A DNA stretch of 42,224 nucleotides from Stieleria tagensis (GTDB taxonomy: Bacteria > Planctomycetota > Planctomycetia > Pirellulales > Pirellulaceae), in assembly GCF_024129865.1 (NCBI RefSeq), contig NZ_JAMYFE010000124.1, positions 1-42,224 of the forward strand. The letters run 5' to 3'. A model generated the notes under the pieces. The model did not search any database. It was not told the DNA's origin and saw nothing but the letters and a program-made list of their open reading frames with translations. Below are positions 1 to 8,002 of this stretch, piece by piece (position 1 is the first letter of the stretch; each line of letters starts with the position of its first letter). Position numbers and translations under genes: made by a program.

Positions 1-717
1 CCGTTGTCCGAACTTCATTTGACCGAAGGTGCCCAGTGCGTTTTCTGCTTTCAGGTCAACTTCAAGATCCTCTTCAAGCTTGGGAACCTTCAAAGTTTCG
101 CTGGCCATCACTGCGACCGGCATGCCTGCCATCATCAAACCAGCTTTCGCCCGTTCCAAGTCGATGATCTCGCCCGCCATCTGGTCGGGAACCAAGAAAC
201 TACCGGTCATGCCGCTGGACTCGCCCAGCGCGTTACGCACCCGCTGCGGCGTTGCCGACGATGGTCCGAACAACTTAGCGCAGATGAAGTGTGCCGCTTC
301 GTTTTCGGCTTCTGGCTTCAGCAGATCGGTTGCCCGGTCGCCTTTATTCAAGATTGCAAACTTGTTGCCGTTCGCGTCAGCCTTCCAGCCAAGTTGACGG
401 GCGACATGCCTGACTTGTCCGCTATCAACCGACGCGCCAGTGTTGCCGCCGGTGCCGTGCCGACTGTTCATGATTCGGGCCTGTGCATTCTCGCGTTTCT
501 GTGCTCGGTCCAGATCCCGGTTCAAGTTCGACAACTCGCCCGGCTTGTGCCCTGGCTGGCCTGGGCTACCGACACCCATGATGGCATCGAATCGCTTTTG
601 CTCTGCGGTGCTCATCTCGCGTTCTTCGGCATCGGCCAAGTCGGCGATCGCCAACGCTTCGGCTTCCAGTTCCGCGATTTGCTCGTTCAAGTCTTTGGTG
701 TTTGTGATTCGGATCAT
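1..717 (-). CDS. HK97-fold phage major capsid protein (partial, C-terminus outside window)
   Basis: The gene reads leftward from an ATG at 717 and is open to the window edge, giving 239 codons without a stop. The N-terminal ~90 residues are charged and helical (rich in E, A, R), as in the scaffolding delta domain of HK97-type capsid precursors. From about residue 165 the chain has the pattern that opens the mature HK97 fold: a 'GG/ESSGMTGSFLVPDQM' type stretch, then an 'I-I-D-L-E-R-A-K-A-G-L' N-arm and a 'VPKLEED' strand. It would form the icosahedral shell. It lies 36 bp after an unknown structural-like gene and ends a leftward operon of replication and regulatory genes. No prohead protease, portal or terminase precedes it in this window. 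The start has only a weak ribosome site. Confidence 0.82.
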   Translation of the reverse strand, partial: MIRITNTKDLNEQIAELEAEALAIADLADAEEREMSTAEQKRFDAIMGVGSPGQPGHKPGELSNLNRDLDRAQKRENAQARIMNSRHGTGGNTGASVDSGQVRHVARQLGWKADANGNKFAILNKGDRATDLLKPEAENEAAHFICAKLFGPSSATPQRVRNALGESSGMTGSFLVPDQMAGEIIDLERAKAGLMMAGMPVAVMASETLKVPKLEEDLEVDLKAENALGTFGQMKFGQR

Positions 718-753
718 TTATTCATTCCGTCGTTTGTTGGATTGTCAGTTGGT

Positions 754-1209
754 TCAAACACGCAAGGCGGATTTGGCACCCATCTCGGTAGCCGTCAGCG
801 GTGCCACTTCGCCGCGCGACAGAATCGCGGTGCACGAAAAGAATGTGCCGGTGCTGCCATCGCCAGCGGTTGCAACCAAGTCCCAATAGCGCGGCCGTGC
901 TTTCAGGTCCACTTGAAAGACAAAAAGACCGTTGTCGTCATCGTCGGCCGGCAGTGCTGCGGTGCCGCCTTCGATGTCGGTGTCGCCGTCGAAGTCCAGA
1001 CCGTCATAGTCGGTCAACGCTCCGCTGGTGTTGCCTGCTTGAAGCTTGAGGGCTGCCATCGCGATGTCGGTTGCGCCAACGCTGCAAACCATGGTCAGGT
1101 AATCCCAGCCAAGCGTATCAATTTCGGCGGTGGTGATGGCCGCATCATCGACGATGGCCGCCGGCGGTACGATTTGCAAAAACTTGGCGTTGTGAAGTTC
1201 ATTTGCCAT
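754..1209 (-). CDS. Phage protein of unknown function, probably virion-associated
   Basis: A 151-aa protein starting at the ATG at 1209, chosen because AAAGG lies 7 nt upstream; the reading frame is open further upstream but without a ribosome site. The chain is acidic, with a run of Asp around residues 85-92 ('PADDDDNG'), and is rich in predicted beta strands ('GWDYLTMVCSVGATDIAMAALKL'). There are no membrane segments or signal peptide. Small acidic beta-rich proteins next to a major capsid gene are often head decoration or accessory virion proteins, and the position directly before the capsid gene supports that; the function is inferred from position only. It lies 16 bp downstream of the AlpA-like gene. 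Confidence 0.7.
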   Translation of the reverse strand: MANELHNAKFLQIVPPAAIVDDAAITTAEIDTLGWDYLTMVCSVGATDIAMAALKLQAGNTSGALTDYDGLDFDGDTDIEGGTAALPADDDDNGLFVFQVDLKARPRYWDLVATAGDGSTGTFFSCTAILSRGEVAPLTATEMGAKSALRV

Positions 1210-1225
1210 TTGAAAACCTTTCGGG

Positions 1226-1444
1226 TTAGGCGTCCTGGTGATTCTGTCGAAGCTCTCGAATCTGCTGGATGGCCTGCAAGTCAAAGTAGGCATCCAACAC
1301 GTTTCGTGACCAAACTCGGCGATTGATTCCAACCCGTAGGGGCTTGGGGAATTTCCCGCTGGCAACCATTCGGCCAAGTTGTTTGTCGGTGACGTTCAAC
1401 CGCTCGCAAAGTTCGGCGGCGGTGACCCATGGTGATCGGCTCAT
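1226..1444 (-). CDS. AlpA/excisionase-like helix-turn-helix regulator
   Basis: A 72-aa protein with the layout of AlpA/MerR-like small DNA-binding proteins: 'WVTAAELCERLNVTDKQLGRMV' is the helix-turn-helix, followed by 'GKFPKPLRVGINRRVWSRNVLDAYF', the wing with the usual Pro, basic residues and Trp. In phages and satellites such proteins act as excisionases or as activators of late or excision genes. Its start overlaps the stop of the preceding gene by ATGA (1441-1444), so it is translationally coupled. Its place just before the two virion-type genes makes control of that module, or assistance to the integrase, the likely roles (inference). Confidence 0.75.
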   Translation of the reverse strand: MSRSPWVTAAELCERLNVTDKQLGRMVASGKFPKPLRVGINRRVWSRNVLDAYFDLQAIQQIRELRQNHQDA

Positions 1445-1803
1445 TCGTCGGCACCTCCGAAGTGTTGCAGGGCTGATACGGCGTCGGCGGTGATGTTCAG
1501 CGCCAAGTTGTCGATGAACTCATGGGCGGCGTCGGTCATCGGGACGCGGCTGAAAACAAAACTAGCCATCAGGACGCTACCGAGTTGGTCCAGCGTCCAC
1601 ACTGGCGGCTCGATCATTTCCGGTTCCGCACCTGGCGTCTGCCGGCGGTTGTATTCGCTGGCCAACAGTTTGATGACCCAACTGGTGAATAGTGGGTGGG
1701 CGTCTGCTTTGCGTTGCATCAACTTCGTCAGAGCGATCAGGTCGCCTTCGGAAAGCTTCGGTAGCTTGATGTCCAGTCGGGGCGGTGTAAGTGTGTCATT
1801 CAT
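1441..1803 (-). CDS. Hypothetical protein of the phage-like element
   Basis: A 120-aa acidic, mostly helical protein with no recognised family. The start at 1803 has AGGAG about 9 nt upstream. The protein carries 'LSEGDLIALTKLMQRKADAHPLF' near residues 17-40 and a helical second half, with no Cys clusters, membrane segment or signal. It is placed between a zinc-ribbon gene (10 bp gap) and the AlpA-like gene (4-bp ATGA overlap), so it belongs to the leftward operon. It is a real gene by ribosome site, overlap pattern and codon use; no function can be given. Confidence 0.65.
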   Translation of the reverse strand: MNDTLTPPRLDIKLPKLSEGDLIALTKLMQRKADAHPLFTSWVIKLLASEYNRRQTPGAEPEMIEPPVWTLDQLGSVLMASFVFSRVPMTDAAHEFIDNLALNITADAVSALQHFGGADE

Positions 1804-1813
1804 TCGGTGGCTC

Positions 1814-2050
1814 CTAATTCGTGGCGGTCGATGTGGTGATTGTCACGCCGCAACATGGGCACGCAAGCTTTCCGTTATCCGTTCGGATAACAACGTCACG
1901 ACCTCGGTCATCAACAACTGTGATGGACTTTCCGCTCGCGCCGCATGAATCACATTTCAGATACCGGATGCGATGGTTGCCGGAGGTGCGAGTTGATACC
2001 CGTCGCATGATGCCGGCTGGGCATTCGGTGCAGTCGTCGCCGGTTCTCAT
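1814..2050 (-). CDS. Small zinc-ribbon protein
   Basis: A 78-aa protein with three Cys pairs: C7xxC10 ('CTEC'), C33xxC36 ('CDSC') and CPCC near residues 64-67. The first two pairs form a classical four-Cys zinc ribbon. It resembles small zinc ribbons of phage replication and transcription modules, but no specific family is recognised. The start overlaps the stop of the upstream gene by ATGA (2047-2050), so translation is coupled. It may bind nucleic acid or a polymerase subunit (inference). Confidence 0.65.
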   Translation of the reverse strand: MRTGDDCTECPAGIMRRVSTRTSGNHRIRYLKCDSCGASGKSITVVDDRGRDVVIRTDNGKLACPCCGVTITTSTATN

Positions 2051-2274
2051 TCGGCCGGCTCAATGCCGATGCGGTCATGGCAAGCCAAGTCATCCAGCTC
2101 GCCGCGCAAACCCAGCGCCGCATCGATCCGTTTGAGCACTGGTCGCGACAGTCGCTTCGGATAGTTGTCCGCCACGTCGGCCGCGAGCGACAGTAGCACC
2201 GCCTCGACGCGACGAAGTTCCTCGGCAATCTCGCGGTGGCGTTCGGCGGTCAGTCCCTTTTTCTGTTTTGCCAT
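2047..2274 (-). CDS. Small helical hypothetical protein
   Basis: A 75-aa protein, probably all helical: a lysine-rich start ('MAKQKKGLTAERHREIAEELRRVEAVLLSLAADV' pattern, amphipathic) then a second helix ending in acidic residues. The start at 2274 has AGGA 8 nt upstream. It follows the primase gene by 52 bp and overlaps the zinc-ribbon gene by ATGA. No family is recognised; a coiled-coil adaptor or a small regulator are possible. Confidence 0.6.
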   Translation of the reverse strand: MAKQKKGLTAERHREIAEELRRVEAVLLSLAADVADNYPKRLSRPVLKRIDAALGLRGELDDLACHDRIGIEPAE

Positions 2275-2326
2275 TTGTGTGATCCTGTTTTGAAATGTGG
2301 AAATGTGTTTTTGGCCAACCGGTCGG

Positions 2327-5176
2327 TCATGCCTGCTGTGCCGTCTTGATCTTCACGACCACCACGCCATCGCAGCCCGGCATCTGACAGTCGTAGTTGA
2401 GATAGCCGTTGATTGGCCCAGCGGGTGACGGTTCAGTCGGACCACCGCACCGACGGCATGGAATCTTGTGATCGGCTTGGGGGTGATGGGGTGATGGAGG
2501 CGATGGTGGGCATGGTGGGCATGATTCCGGCCCATCCCTATACGTAACGTGTTGTGTGTCGTGTGTGTGTCCGTGCGACACACAACACGTCTCATGTATA
2601 GGTGGGGGAGAACTATGTCCACCATGACCCCCATCGCCACCACTAGAAACCGGCTTAGCCGACCACCGATTTCGCTTTGCGTGGCCAGTGTCCTGGTCGA
2701 TGCGATGGCCCTTGCAGACTCGCCCTCGATACTTCCGCATGGTGTAGCCCAGTCGCGACACGTCCGGCCGTCCACTTTTGGTCGCAATTTCCGCGACTAC
2801 CTCTCGCATCGTCGGGAATGGGTCGGGTTTATTGTCGAGTATGGGATAATTCAGTCGGTCGATAATCTCTCGGCAAGTCAGCCCTTCGCTCGCAGTGTCA
2901 ATTTCCAGCAATCCGTCAATCAATCCCGCGACAATCGCAGCAGAATCATCGTCAGCCCGGGCGGTTTCGATGGTCGCCATTGGGTCAGGACGACCGGCCC
3001 AGACCACTGCACCGCGGATCACGTCCGACCATGATTCAAAGGAACCAAACTGACCACCGTCTTGCTTCGGGCATCCAGCGACGAAGTAGCCCCGCAAGAT
3101 CACCAGCGCGGCCGTTACCAGTTCGCCCCGGTGCTTGTGCGTCCAGCCAAGCAAGTCGGCGTGTCGGAAGTCGGTACGCTCCTCCGGTCGCTCCTCGGGT
3201 GAATCCAGTCGAATCGGAAGCACTCGCCGCGCGATGTCACTACGGAATCGCAAGTTGTTCCCCGTCGCCGTCCAGATCGCTCTGGCTGGTAGGTCGATTG
3301 TCCGCGACGATCCTAGCTCCCGGTCTTTCCATCGCTCCGCAGTCAACACCGCATCAAGTGACGCGCCGCCGATTGGTCGGTCGATGTTGTCGAGCAATAC
3401 CGCCGGTGATGCCTCCATCACGATAGACGTGATGCGTTTTCGCATTTCGTCATCATCGGCCGCGTATGCCGTTCTTGCGGCTGCGTGACCGTAGGCAATG
3501 ATCGATGCCGCATCGACCAACAGACTCTTGCCAGCGCCCCGTATGTTGGCTGTGACGGCGAACATCGGGACGTGACCGGTGACGCATGGTCGGCCAATCA
3601 TCGATAGCGTCATCGCCAGCCATGCCGATCGGTCCGCCCCTTCGGTGAACGGAAAGTCGGCGACCACTTCGAAAAGCTTTTCGGCGGCGGTTGCCGCGTC
3701 GGCTTGCGTCGGCTGCTCGGGAATCGGCTGATACTTCATCGACGGCCGAAACAGTAGACCGGACGCATCCCAACCGGGCGTCTGCAGAATTGAGCCATCT
3801 GGTCGGATTGTGGGCGCGGTGACGATGGCAGATAGATGTCTCACCGATTCGCCATAGTCGCCGGCGGTGTGGATGCCCTCAATCAGCCACCTGGGCGGCG
3901 GCACCGCTTGTTTCTCAACTTCCCCCTCTTTCTCTTTCTCGATCACCAACTGACACGCATCGGCAATCCGCAGTGCGAGTTGTTGTTGTGGCAGTGTGCG
4001 TATCCTCGGTGTGCCCGCTGCGATTTGAACACGTCCACCCTTGGCGGTTGCGTCGGCCTTCGATTCGGTCACAACATCAACCAACACGCCACCGCGCTGA
4101 TAGAGTTTTCTCGCTTCGTGCTTGGCCTCGGGAATCCAAGGCGTTCGCCAGCCCAGTCGGCCGATGTGATCGACAACGCGGTCAACATGCCAAGCGTAAC
4201 GCAGTGTCAGAATTTCCTCGGGGCGGTCGTCCTTACCAACGATTTCGCTATCCCTGGGCTGCCAATCGGTAGCGGCGTCGATGGCATCACGCACTGCCTG
4301 GTCACCGCTCTGCCGTATCACGTCGCGAACGTCAGGCCCCTTAGTGGCGACAATCTCACCGAGCAGTCGTGCGGCCTTGACCGATGCCGCAATGCCCGCA
4401 AGGTGTCCGCCGGTGCGTTGTGCACCGCTCTGCCCTGGTTTATCCAAGTCGGCGACTGTGATGACGTTCACGCCACGAAACAGGTCGGCATACTTGGGAG
4501 CCATGAATGACGACGGCAGGCCGGCAGCATTGAATCCCAGACCAATCAGCGCCGACGCATCTTTGACGCCTTCGACCAGCAACCATGTTTCACCAGCGAC
4601 GGGAAGCCGGCCGGGGAAGAACATGCCGCTATTGCCAGCGCCGCGTTTGAAGAATCCTTTGCCCTTCGGTGTCAGGTCGAAGTGAGAATGAATCTCGCCC
4701 GATTCGTCGTAGACGGGGACTCTGGCAACCGGTTTTTGGTCGCGGCCGCGCTTGGCTTCCACGGCTCCAAACTTTAGCAGCGCATCGGCCGGCATCCGCT
4801 TGGCCTTGGCAACTTGCTCGATGATGTCGATGACCGGTGCGGTTCCTGCTGCCTGGGTGATGGATAGCCCTAGGTGATCCGCTATCGCCTTTGCCGCTGA
4901 GCCTTGGGAATCGTAGCCGCCGAACGTCTTTACCGTATCGATGATGTCGCCGGTTCCACGGTCAACGCATCGATGGCACCGCACGCACCCGTGCTGATTT
5001 ACCCCGCCATCGCGTCGGTCTGGATGCAGGCTTCCGTTGCCACATAATGGGCACTCGATGTCATCTCTCGGGCTGTCGATGTCGTCTGTGATCGGCGTCA
5101 GTGCGACGATGATGTCAACGCATCGGCCTTCGGCAGCCGATTTCAATTGGTCGTATCGATTAGATGGTGCTACCAT
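2327..5176 (-). CDS. Phage/satellite primase-helicase (zinc finger, TOPRIM, AAA+-like ATPase)
   Basis: A 949-aa replication protein. Residues 42-70 carry a CHC2-like primase zinc finger (C42, C45, C64, C67 or C70). Residues 198-250 form a TOPRIM fold with E202 in 'LLVEGVKDASAL' and the D243xD245 pair ('VADLDKPG'), the metal site for primer synthesis. Residues 538-665 hold a helicase ATPase: Walker A 'RGAGKS' at 546-551, Walker B 'LLDNID' at 594-599 and a 'RR' arginine-finger candidate near 'IARRVLPIRL'. The last ~45 residues contain four Cys (CRRC ... C ... C), a second zinc site. Residues ~850-905 are a low-complexity His/Cys/Pro linker encoded by a long DNA palindrome. The start at 5176 has GGAGGG 9 nt upstream. 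It probably initiates replication of the element, as P4 alpha-type proteins do. Confidence 0.88.
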   Translation of the reverse strand: MVAPSNRYDQLKSAAEGRCVDIIVALTPITDDIDSPRDDIECPLCGNGSLHPDRRDGGVNQHGCVRCHRCVDRGTGDIIDTVKTFGGYDSQGSAAKAIADHLGLSITQAAGTAPVIDIIEQVAKAKRMPADALLKFGAVEAKRGRDQKPVARVPVYDESGEIHSHFDLTPKGKGFFKRGAGNSGMFFPGRLPVAGETWLLVEGVKDASALIGLGFNAAGLPSSFMAPKYADLFRGVNVITVADLDKPGQSGAQRTGGHLAGIAASVKAARLLGEIVATKGPDVRDVIRQSGDQAVRDAIDAATDWQPRDSEIVGKDDRPEEILTLRYAWHVDRVVDHIGRLGWRTPWIPEAKHEARKLYQRGGVLVDVVTESKADATAKGGRVQIAAGTPRIRTLPQQQLALRIADACQLVIEKEKEGEVEKQAVPPPRWLIEGIHTAGDYGESVRHLSAIVTAPTIRPDGSILQTPGWDASGLLFRPSMKYQPIPEQPTQADAATAAEKLFEVVADFPFTEGADRSAWLAMTLSMIGRPCVTGHVPMFAVTANIRGAGKSLLVDAASIIAYGHAAARTAYAADDDEMRKRITSIVMEASPAVLLDNIDRPIGGASLDAVLTAERWKDRELGSSRTIDLPARAIWTATGNNLRFRSDIARRVLPIRLDSPEERPEERTDFRHADLLGWTHKHRGELVTAALVILRGYFVAGCPKQDGGQFGSFESWSDVIRGAVVWAGRPDPMATIETARADDDSAAIVAGLIDGLLEIDTASEGLTCREIIDRLNYPILDNKPDPFPTMREVVAEIATKSGRPDVSRLGYTMRKYRGRVCKGHRIDQDTGHAKRNRWSAKPVSSGGDGGHGGHSSPPPIHETCCVSHGHTHDTQHVTYRDGPESCPPCPPSPPSPHHPQADHKIPCRRCGGPTEPSPAGPINGYLNYDCQMPGCDGVVVVKIKTAQQA
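2496..2643. repeat. Long inverted repeat inside the primase gene
   Basis: The core is a perfect 15-bp inverted repeat, 2547-2561 against 2576-2590, with a 14-nt loop. It is extended after a short gap by a 7-bp match (2537-2543 against 2596-2602). Beyond that the arms 2496-2536 and 2603-2643 still align as reverse complements with a few gaps and mismatches. The arms contain short tandem motifs (GGTGGGCAT twice, GGTGATGG twice). The element lies in the part of the primase gene that encodes the low-complexity His/Cys/Pro linker, so the reading frame passes through it undisturbed. Confidence 0.8.
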
Positions 5177-5246
5177 GATGTTGTCCCTCCGTGATCTGTG
5201 GACATTTGGCCCGCCGGGTAGTAGCAGCTCGGCGGGCCGTTTTTGT

Positions 5247-5501
5247 TTACTGGCTGCGTGCTTCGATGAACCGGGTCAACGCTTGGCGGCTGGTCACGAT
5301 GACTTGTCCAACTCGGCAATGCTCCAATCGCACACCGCCGATACCACGCAAGCACCAGCGGTATAGCGTCGTGCGGTCAGGCCGGCGGCCTAAGATGTGC
5401 CGCAACTCATTGCGGGCTTGCTTCAACGTCAGCACGTCCTCAGCGAGTACGTTGGTCGTCACTGCGTCGTTGGTCGGTCTGCGATGTGTGGTCGCTGGCA
5501 T
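5247..5501 (-). CDS. DUF1580-like helix-turn-helix protein
   Basis: An 84-aa protein of a planctomycete-typical type: 'LTLKQARNELRHILGRRPDRTTLYRWCLRGIGGVRLE', a helix-turn-helix with the 'YRW...G..GVRLE' signature, then 'VGQVIVTSRQALTRFIEA'. This matches small DUF1580 proteins, which resemble excisionase-type DNA binders. GGAG lies 8 nt before the ATG at 5501. It is the first gene after a terminator and is followed 70 bp later by the primase gene, so it probably heads and regulates the replication operon (inference). Confidence 0.72.
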   Translation of the reverse strand: MPATTHRRPTNDAVTTNVLAEDVLTLKQARNELRHILGRRPDRTTLYRWCLRGIGGVRLEHCRVGQVIVTSRQALTRFIEARSQ

Positions 5502-5534
5502 GGATAGCTCCGTGTGAGAGGTGGAGCGACGCAG

Positions 5535-5580
5535 CGCAAAAGAAACTCCCGCCGCGTCGCATGATGCAACGGACGGGAGT
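5535..5580 (-). terminator. Rho-independent terminator candidate
   Basis: On the minus strand ACTCCCG (5580-5574) pairs with CGGGAGT (5551-5545), with an additional CCG/CGG pairing inside, and is followed by TTCTTTTG. It separates the basic-protein gene (5637-6257) from the DUF1580-like/primase operon. A second perfect 7-bp hairpin (5594-5600 with 5612-5618) lies just before it. Confidence 0.6.
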
Positions 5581-5636
5581 GTCGGTGGGGCTCGTGGTAG
5601 TCCAGATTAGGCTACCACAGAAATTCCTGAAAGTTT

Positions 5637-6257
5637 TTAGATGTAGTCCTTCTTCTTAATTCCGTGCTCCTGCATCAATGCCTTAACTCGGTCCTTTTTG
5701 ACCGGCAGTTTTGCTGCAACGTGTTCAAATAGCTCACGCTGATTGCACTGATGCCTCTGGTATGCCGCTTTGCACAATGCCAAGAGTTCATCTCGGGTGA
5801 CTGTCGATTTTCCGGCTGCATTTGCTTTAGCTTGTCTTAAACCTCGCTCCGATTGTTCAAGTCCTTCTACGGCATGTGCTTCCATTGACGCACGTGCGGC
5901 GGATTTTCCGATCAGGTAGCCGGCTCGAATCGCGTTGTTAGCCAGGAACGTTGCATCGACATTTGACACGTCAACGGGATTGCCGTTCTTGTCGTGCAGA
6001 TACCTTTGCTGGATCAAGTCTAGAAACGCCATCGCTTCGGCCAATTCCGCCGTTCGGTCCTTGAATTGACGCATGTCGCTCTCATCTTCGACGAACTCCA
6101 ATTCAGACTGAACGATTGCCGAGATACAATCCCGCCACTTGTTTAGATTCGGCTTTTGTGCCGAAACCACGATTTCCTCTTTCACCTGCGATTCAGTTCG
6201 CAGCGGCAACACCTTTCCCGTGTGCCTGTGCGGGTGCTTGCGTTTTTTCCTTCCCAT
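5637..6257 (-). CDS. Basic protein of unknown function in the integrated element
   Basis: A 206-aa protein read from the ATG at 6257, which has an AAGAGA ribosome site; a GTG 27 bp further upstream is less likely. The first ~20 residues are very basic ('MGRKKRKHPHRHTGK'), suggesting nucleic-acid binding. The middle is helical and charged. The C-terminus ('LFEHVAAKLPVKKDRVKALMQEHGIKKKDYI') looks like a small helical DNA-binding end. No family is recognised. It lies between the integrase and the replication operon and ends before a terminator, so it is probably a separate transcription unit with a regulatory or accessory role (inference). Confidence 0.6.
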   Translation of the reverse strand: MGRKKRKHPHRHTGKVLPLRTESQVKEEIVVSAQKPNLNKWRDCISAIVQSELEFVEDESDMRQFKDRTAELAEAMAFLDLIQQRYLHDKNGNPVDVSNVDATFLANNAIRAGYLIGKSAARASMEAHAVEGLEQSERGLRQAKANAAGKSTVTRDELLALCKAAYQRHQCNQRELFEHVAAKLPVKKDRVKALMQEHGIKKKDYI

Positions 6258-6365
6258 AGAAATTCTCTTTTCGTTGGTCGGCACCGCCGCCGCTGATGGA
6301 GAAAAGAGAATCCACCAGCGGCGTGCGATGCCATCACGCCGGCCGTCACCAGCATGACTTGGTAA

Positions 6366-6391
6366 ACCACCCTGGCCGTCGCCCGGGTGGT
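6366..6391 (-). terminator. Hairpin after the integrase gene
   Basis: A perfect 7-bp inverted repeat (ACCACCC/GGGTGGT) continues as GGC/GCC inside, 20 bp downstream of the integrase stop on the minus strand. It has no long T-run, so termination is only likely. Confidence 0.4.
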
Positions 6392-6410
6392 TGAATGGAA
6401 TTGTTACCGA

Positions 6411-7655
6411 TTACAGCTTTGGAGCAACCTTGGCGGCTCGGGTTGCCGCTTCCATGCTCTCCTGGGCGTAGTGTGCCGTCATCAAGGCGGTGCTGTGACC
6501 GAGCAACGCTTTTGCATCCTCGATGCCCAGCGCGGCGCGTACGGCTGTCGCGGTCAGGTGTCGGCATTGATACGGGTGCCACTTCTCAACCTTGGCTTTC
6601 TTGGCTGCCCGCTGAATCGCTTGCCGATAGGATGCCGCGTCGTATCGCTCACGGGGCAGCCGCTGGGGATCGGCTTTCCGATTGGTTCCTGGGCGGTTTC
6701 CCTGGTTCTTGGGTGTCTTGCGGTTCGCAGCTCCCACAGCGCGACGCCATGCCATCGCTTCGGCTGGGCTGAAACAGTAGCTATCGGGCGCTCGCTGCAA
6801 AAAGTCGGTGATCGCGTCACGGGCATCGCCGACCAGCGGAATCGCTTTGTCTTTGCCGATCCACTGCGTTTTGTGCTCGCTGGGGCGGTAAATCCAGACG
6901 TTGCCGCTGCGGTCGATGTCGCATGGTCGCATCATGCAGATTTCTTTTGGCCGCATCCCGGTGGCAATCTGAATCCGCAACATTGACTTGATGATCGGCG
7001 AAAGGTGCTCGGCCGTCTTGCGTACCACTTCGATCGGCACGGGTTTGACGGGTGCTTTCTCTGGTGCTGTCGTCTGGCCTTTGCGGAGCGTTTCCAGCGA
7101 TTTCAACCGCTCAACCGTCAGAGCATCGACCAGTTCCCCGGCGACTGCATGCTTGAAAATTGCGATGACACAGTTGGTCAGGCGGTTTACGTATTTGCGG
7201 GCCAAGCCTTCATCGACCAAAACCTGTCGGAAATCCTTCAAACGAACCGGCCCGAAATTGGCAGCCGTGATGTCTGCGTAGCGCTCGTCAAGTTGGTCAC
7301 ACAGTTTTTCGTGACGGTGTTTTTCCTGGGGAGTGTTCTTGTATTTCACCGCGATGTGTTCACGGAACAATGCCGTGACGTGTCGCACTAGAACCGGGGC
7401 GTCGGCTTGCTGTGTCGGCTGAGCCGGTGCACCGCCTAGCAGCATGGCAACCTGGGGATCAAGCGACGCAAGCTCAAAGTCGCTGGGCAGATCGCAGCCG
7501 GCGGATTGGTAGACGTTCACCAGCGCGGCATAGCGGGCGATCGATTCGGGTGAATCGTGCCGGCCAAGGTAGAAGTCGCGGCCGGCGATGCGGACCACGG
7601 ATTGGCCGCTGATGTGATAACGGCGTGCGGGTGCCTTTGCTTTTGGGCGTGGCAT
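6411..7655 (-). CDS. int: Tyrosine recombinase (integrase) of the integrated element
   Basis: A 414-aa site-specific recombinase read from the ATG at 7655, which has GGGAG 8 nt upstream; an ATG 15 bp earlier lacks a ribosome site. The N-terminal ~100 residues are an arm-binding region and ~90-190 the SAM-like core-binding domain. The catalytic domain shows 'GMRPKEI' (first Arg), a 'HKTQWIGKDKAIPL' strand with the Lys, 'YQCRHL' (box II, Tyr where many relatives have His), 'LLGHS' and 'TAHYAQ' with the nucleophilic Tyr. Planctomycete integrases often have PY-x-x-R in box II, so the enzyme is likely active. It lies next to the 3' end of tRNA-Arg, the usual target, and marks the right boundary of the element. 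Confidence 0.9.
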   Translation of the reverse strand: MPRPKAKAPARRYHISGQSVVRIAGRDFYLGRHDSPESIARYAALVNVYQSAGCDLPSDFELASLDPQVAMLLGGAPAQPTQQADAPVLVRHVTALFREHIAVKYKNTPQEKHRHEKLCDQLDERYADITAANFGPVRLKDFRQVLVDEGLARKYVNRLTNCVIAIFKHAVAGELVDALTVERLKSLETLRKGQTTAPEKAPVKPVPIEVVRKTAEHLSPIIKSMLRIQIATGMRPKEICMMRPCDIDRSGNVWIYRPSEHKTQWIGKDKAIPLVGDARDAITDFLQRAPDSYCFSPAEAMAWRRAVGAANRKTPKNQGNRPGTNRKADPQRLPRERYDAASYRQAIQRAAKKAKVEKWHPYQCRHLTATAVRAALGIEDAKALLGHSTALMTAHYAQESMEAATRAAKVAPKL

Positions 7656-7799
7656 GGTGGGAACTCCCATTCAGGGAAGCCGTACCAGTCCGCTAGGACA
7701 GTTTTTCAGTACAACTTCGACATTGAAACGGGGTCGCACACCAAAAAGGTGGTATCGCTCGCGGCGATCCGACCGGCAAATTACGTGTTTTCTAACCAG

Positions 7800-7873
7800 C
7801 ACGCCCAGGAGGATTCGAACCTCCGACCGTCGGATTAGAAGTCCGATGCTCTATCCAGCTGAGCTATGGGCGC
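7800..7873 (-). tRNA. tRNA-Arg(UCU)
   Basis: The minus strand folds into a full cloverleaf: acceptor GCGCCCA with TGGGCGT, D-arm GCTCAGCTGGATAGAGC, anticodon loop CTTCTAA giving anticodon TCT, and T-arm with GGTTCGAATCC. No CCA is encoded. The first acceptor pair is G-U (G1-U72), with G73 as discriminator. It reads AGA/AGG codons. The integrase gene starts 144 bp downstream of the tRNA 3' end, so the 3' half of the tRNA is the probable attachment core (attL/attR); the partner site would lie left of the window. Confidence 0.95.
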
Positions 7874-8002
7874 ATGGATAGTTTGCAATTGGTGCAAACC
7901 ATGCAGCGGCATTCTATCGAGACGGTGCTGTGGCGTAAATGTCTCGCTGGGGCGGCGGTGGATGCCACGCCGTCAATTGGTTGGGTGAGCCGTCGGGGTA
8001 TG

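Noticed and set aside
4-1326. 440-aa plus-strand reading frame
   Set aside because: It is antisense to the capsid, virion-type and AlpA-like genes, whose proteins and ribosome sites are convincing.
3836-4510. 224-aa plus-strand reading frame
   Set aside because: It is a shadow of the primase gene, with no ribosome site or recognisable protein.
6411-7655. Inactive integrase because box II has Tyr in place of His
   Set aside because: PY-x-x-R is frequent in planctomycete tyrosine recombinases, and all other catalytic residues are present.
7674-7799. Integrase promoter (TTGCCG with GATACC, 17-bp spacing)
   Set aside because: The -10 box is too poor to call; chance matches of this quality are common.
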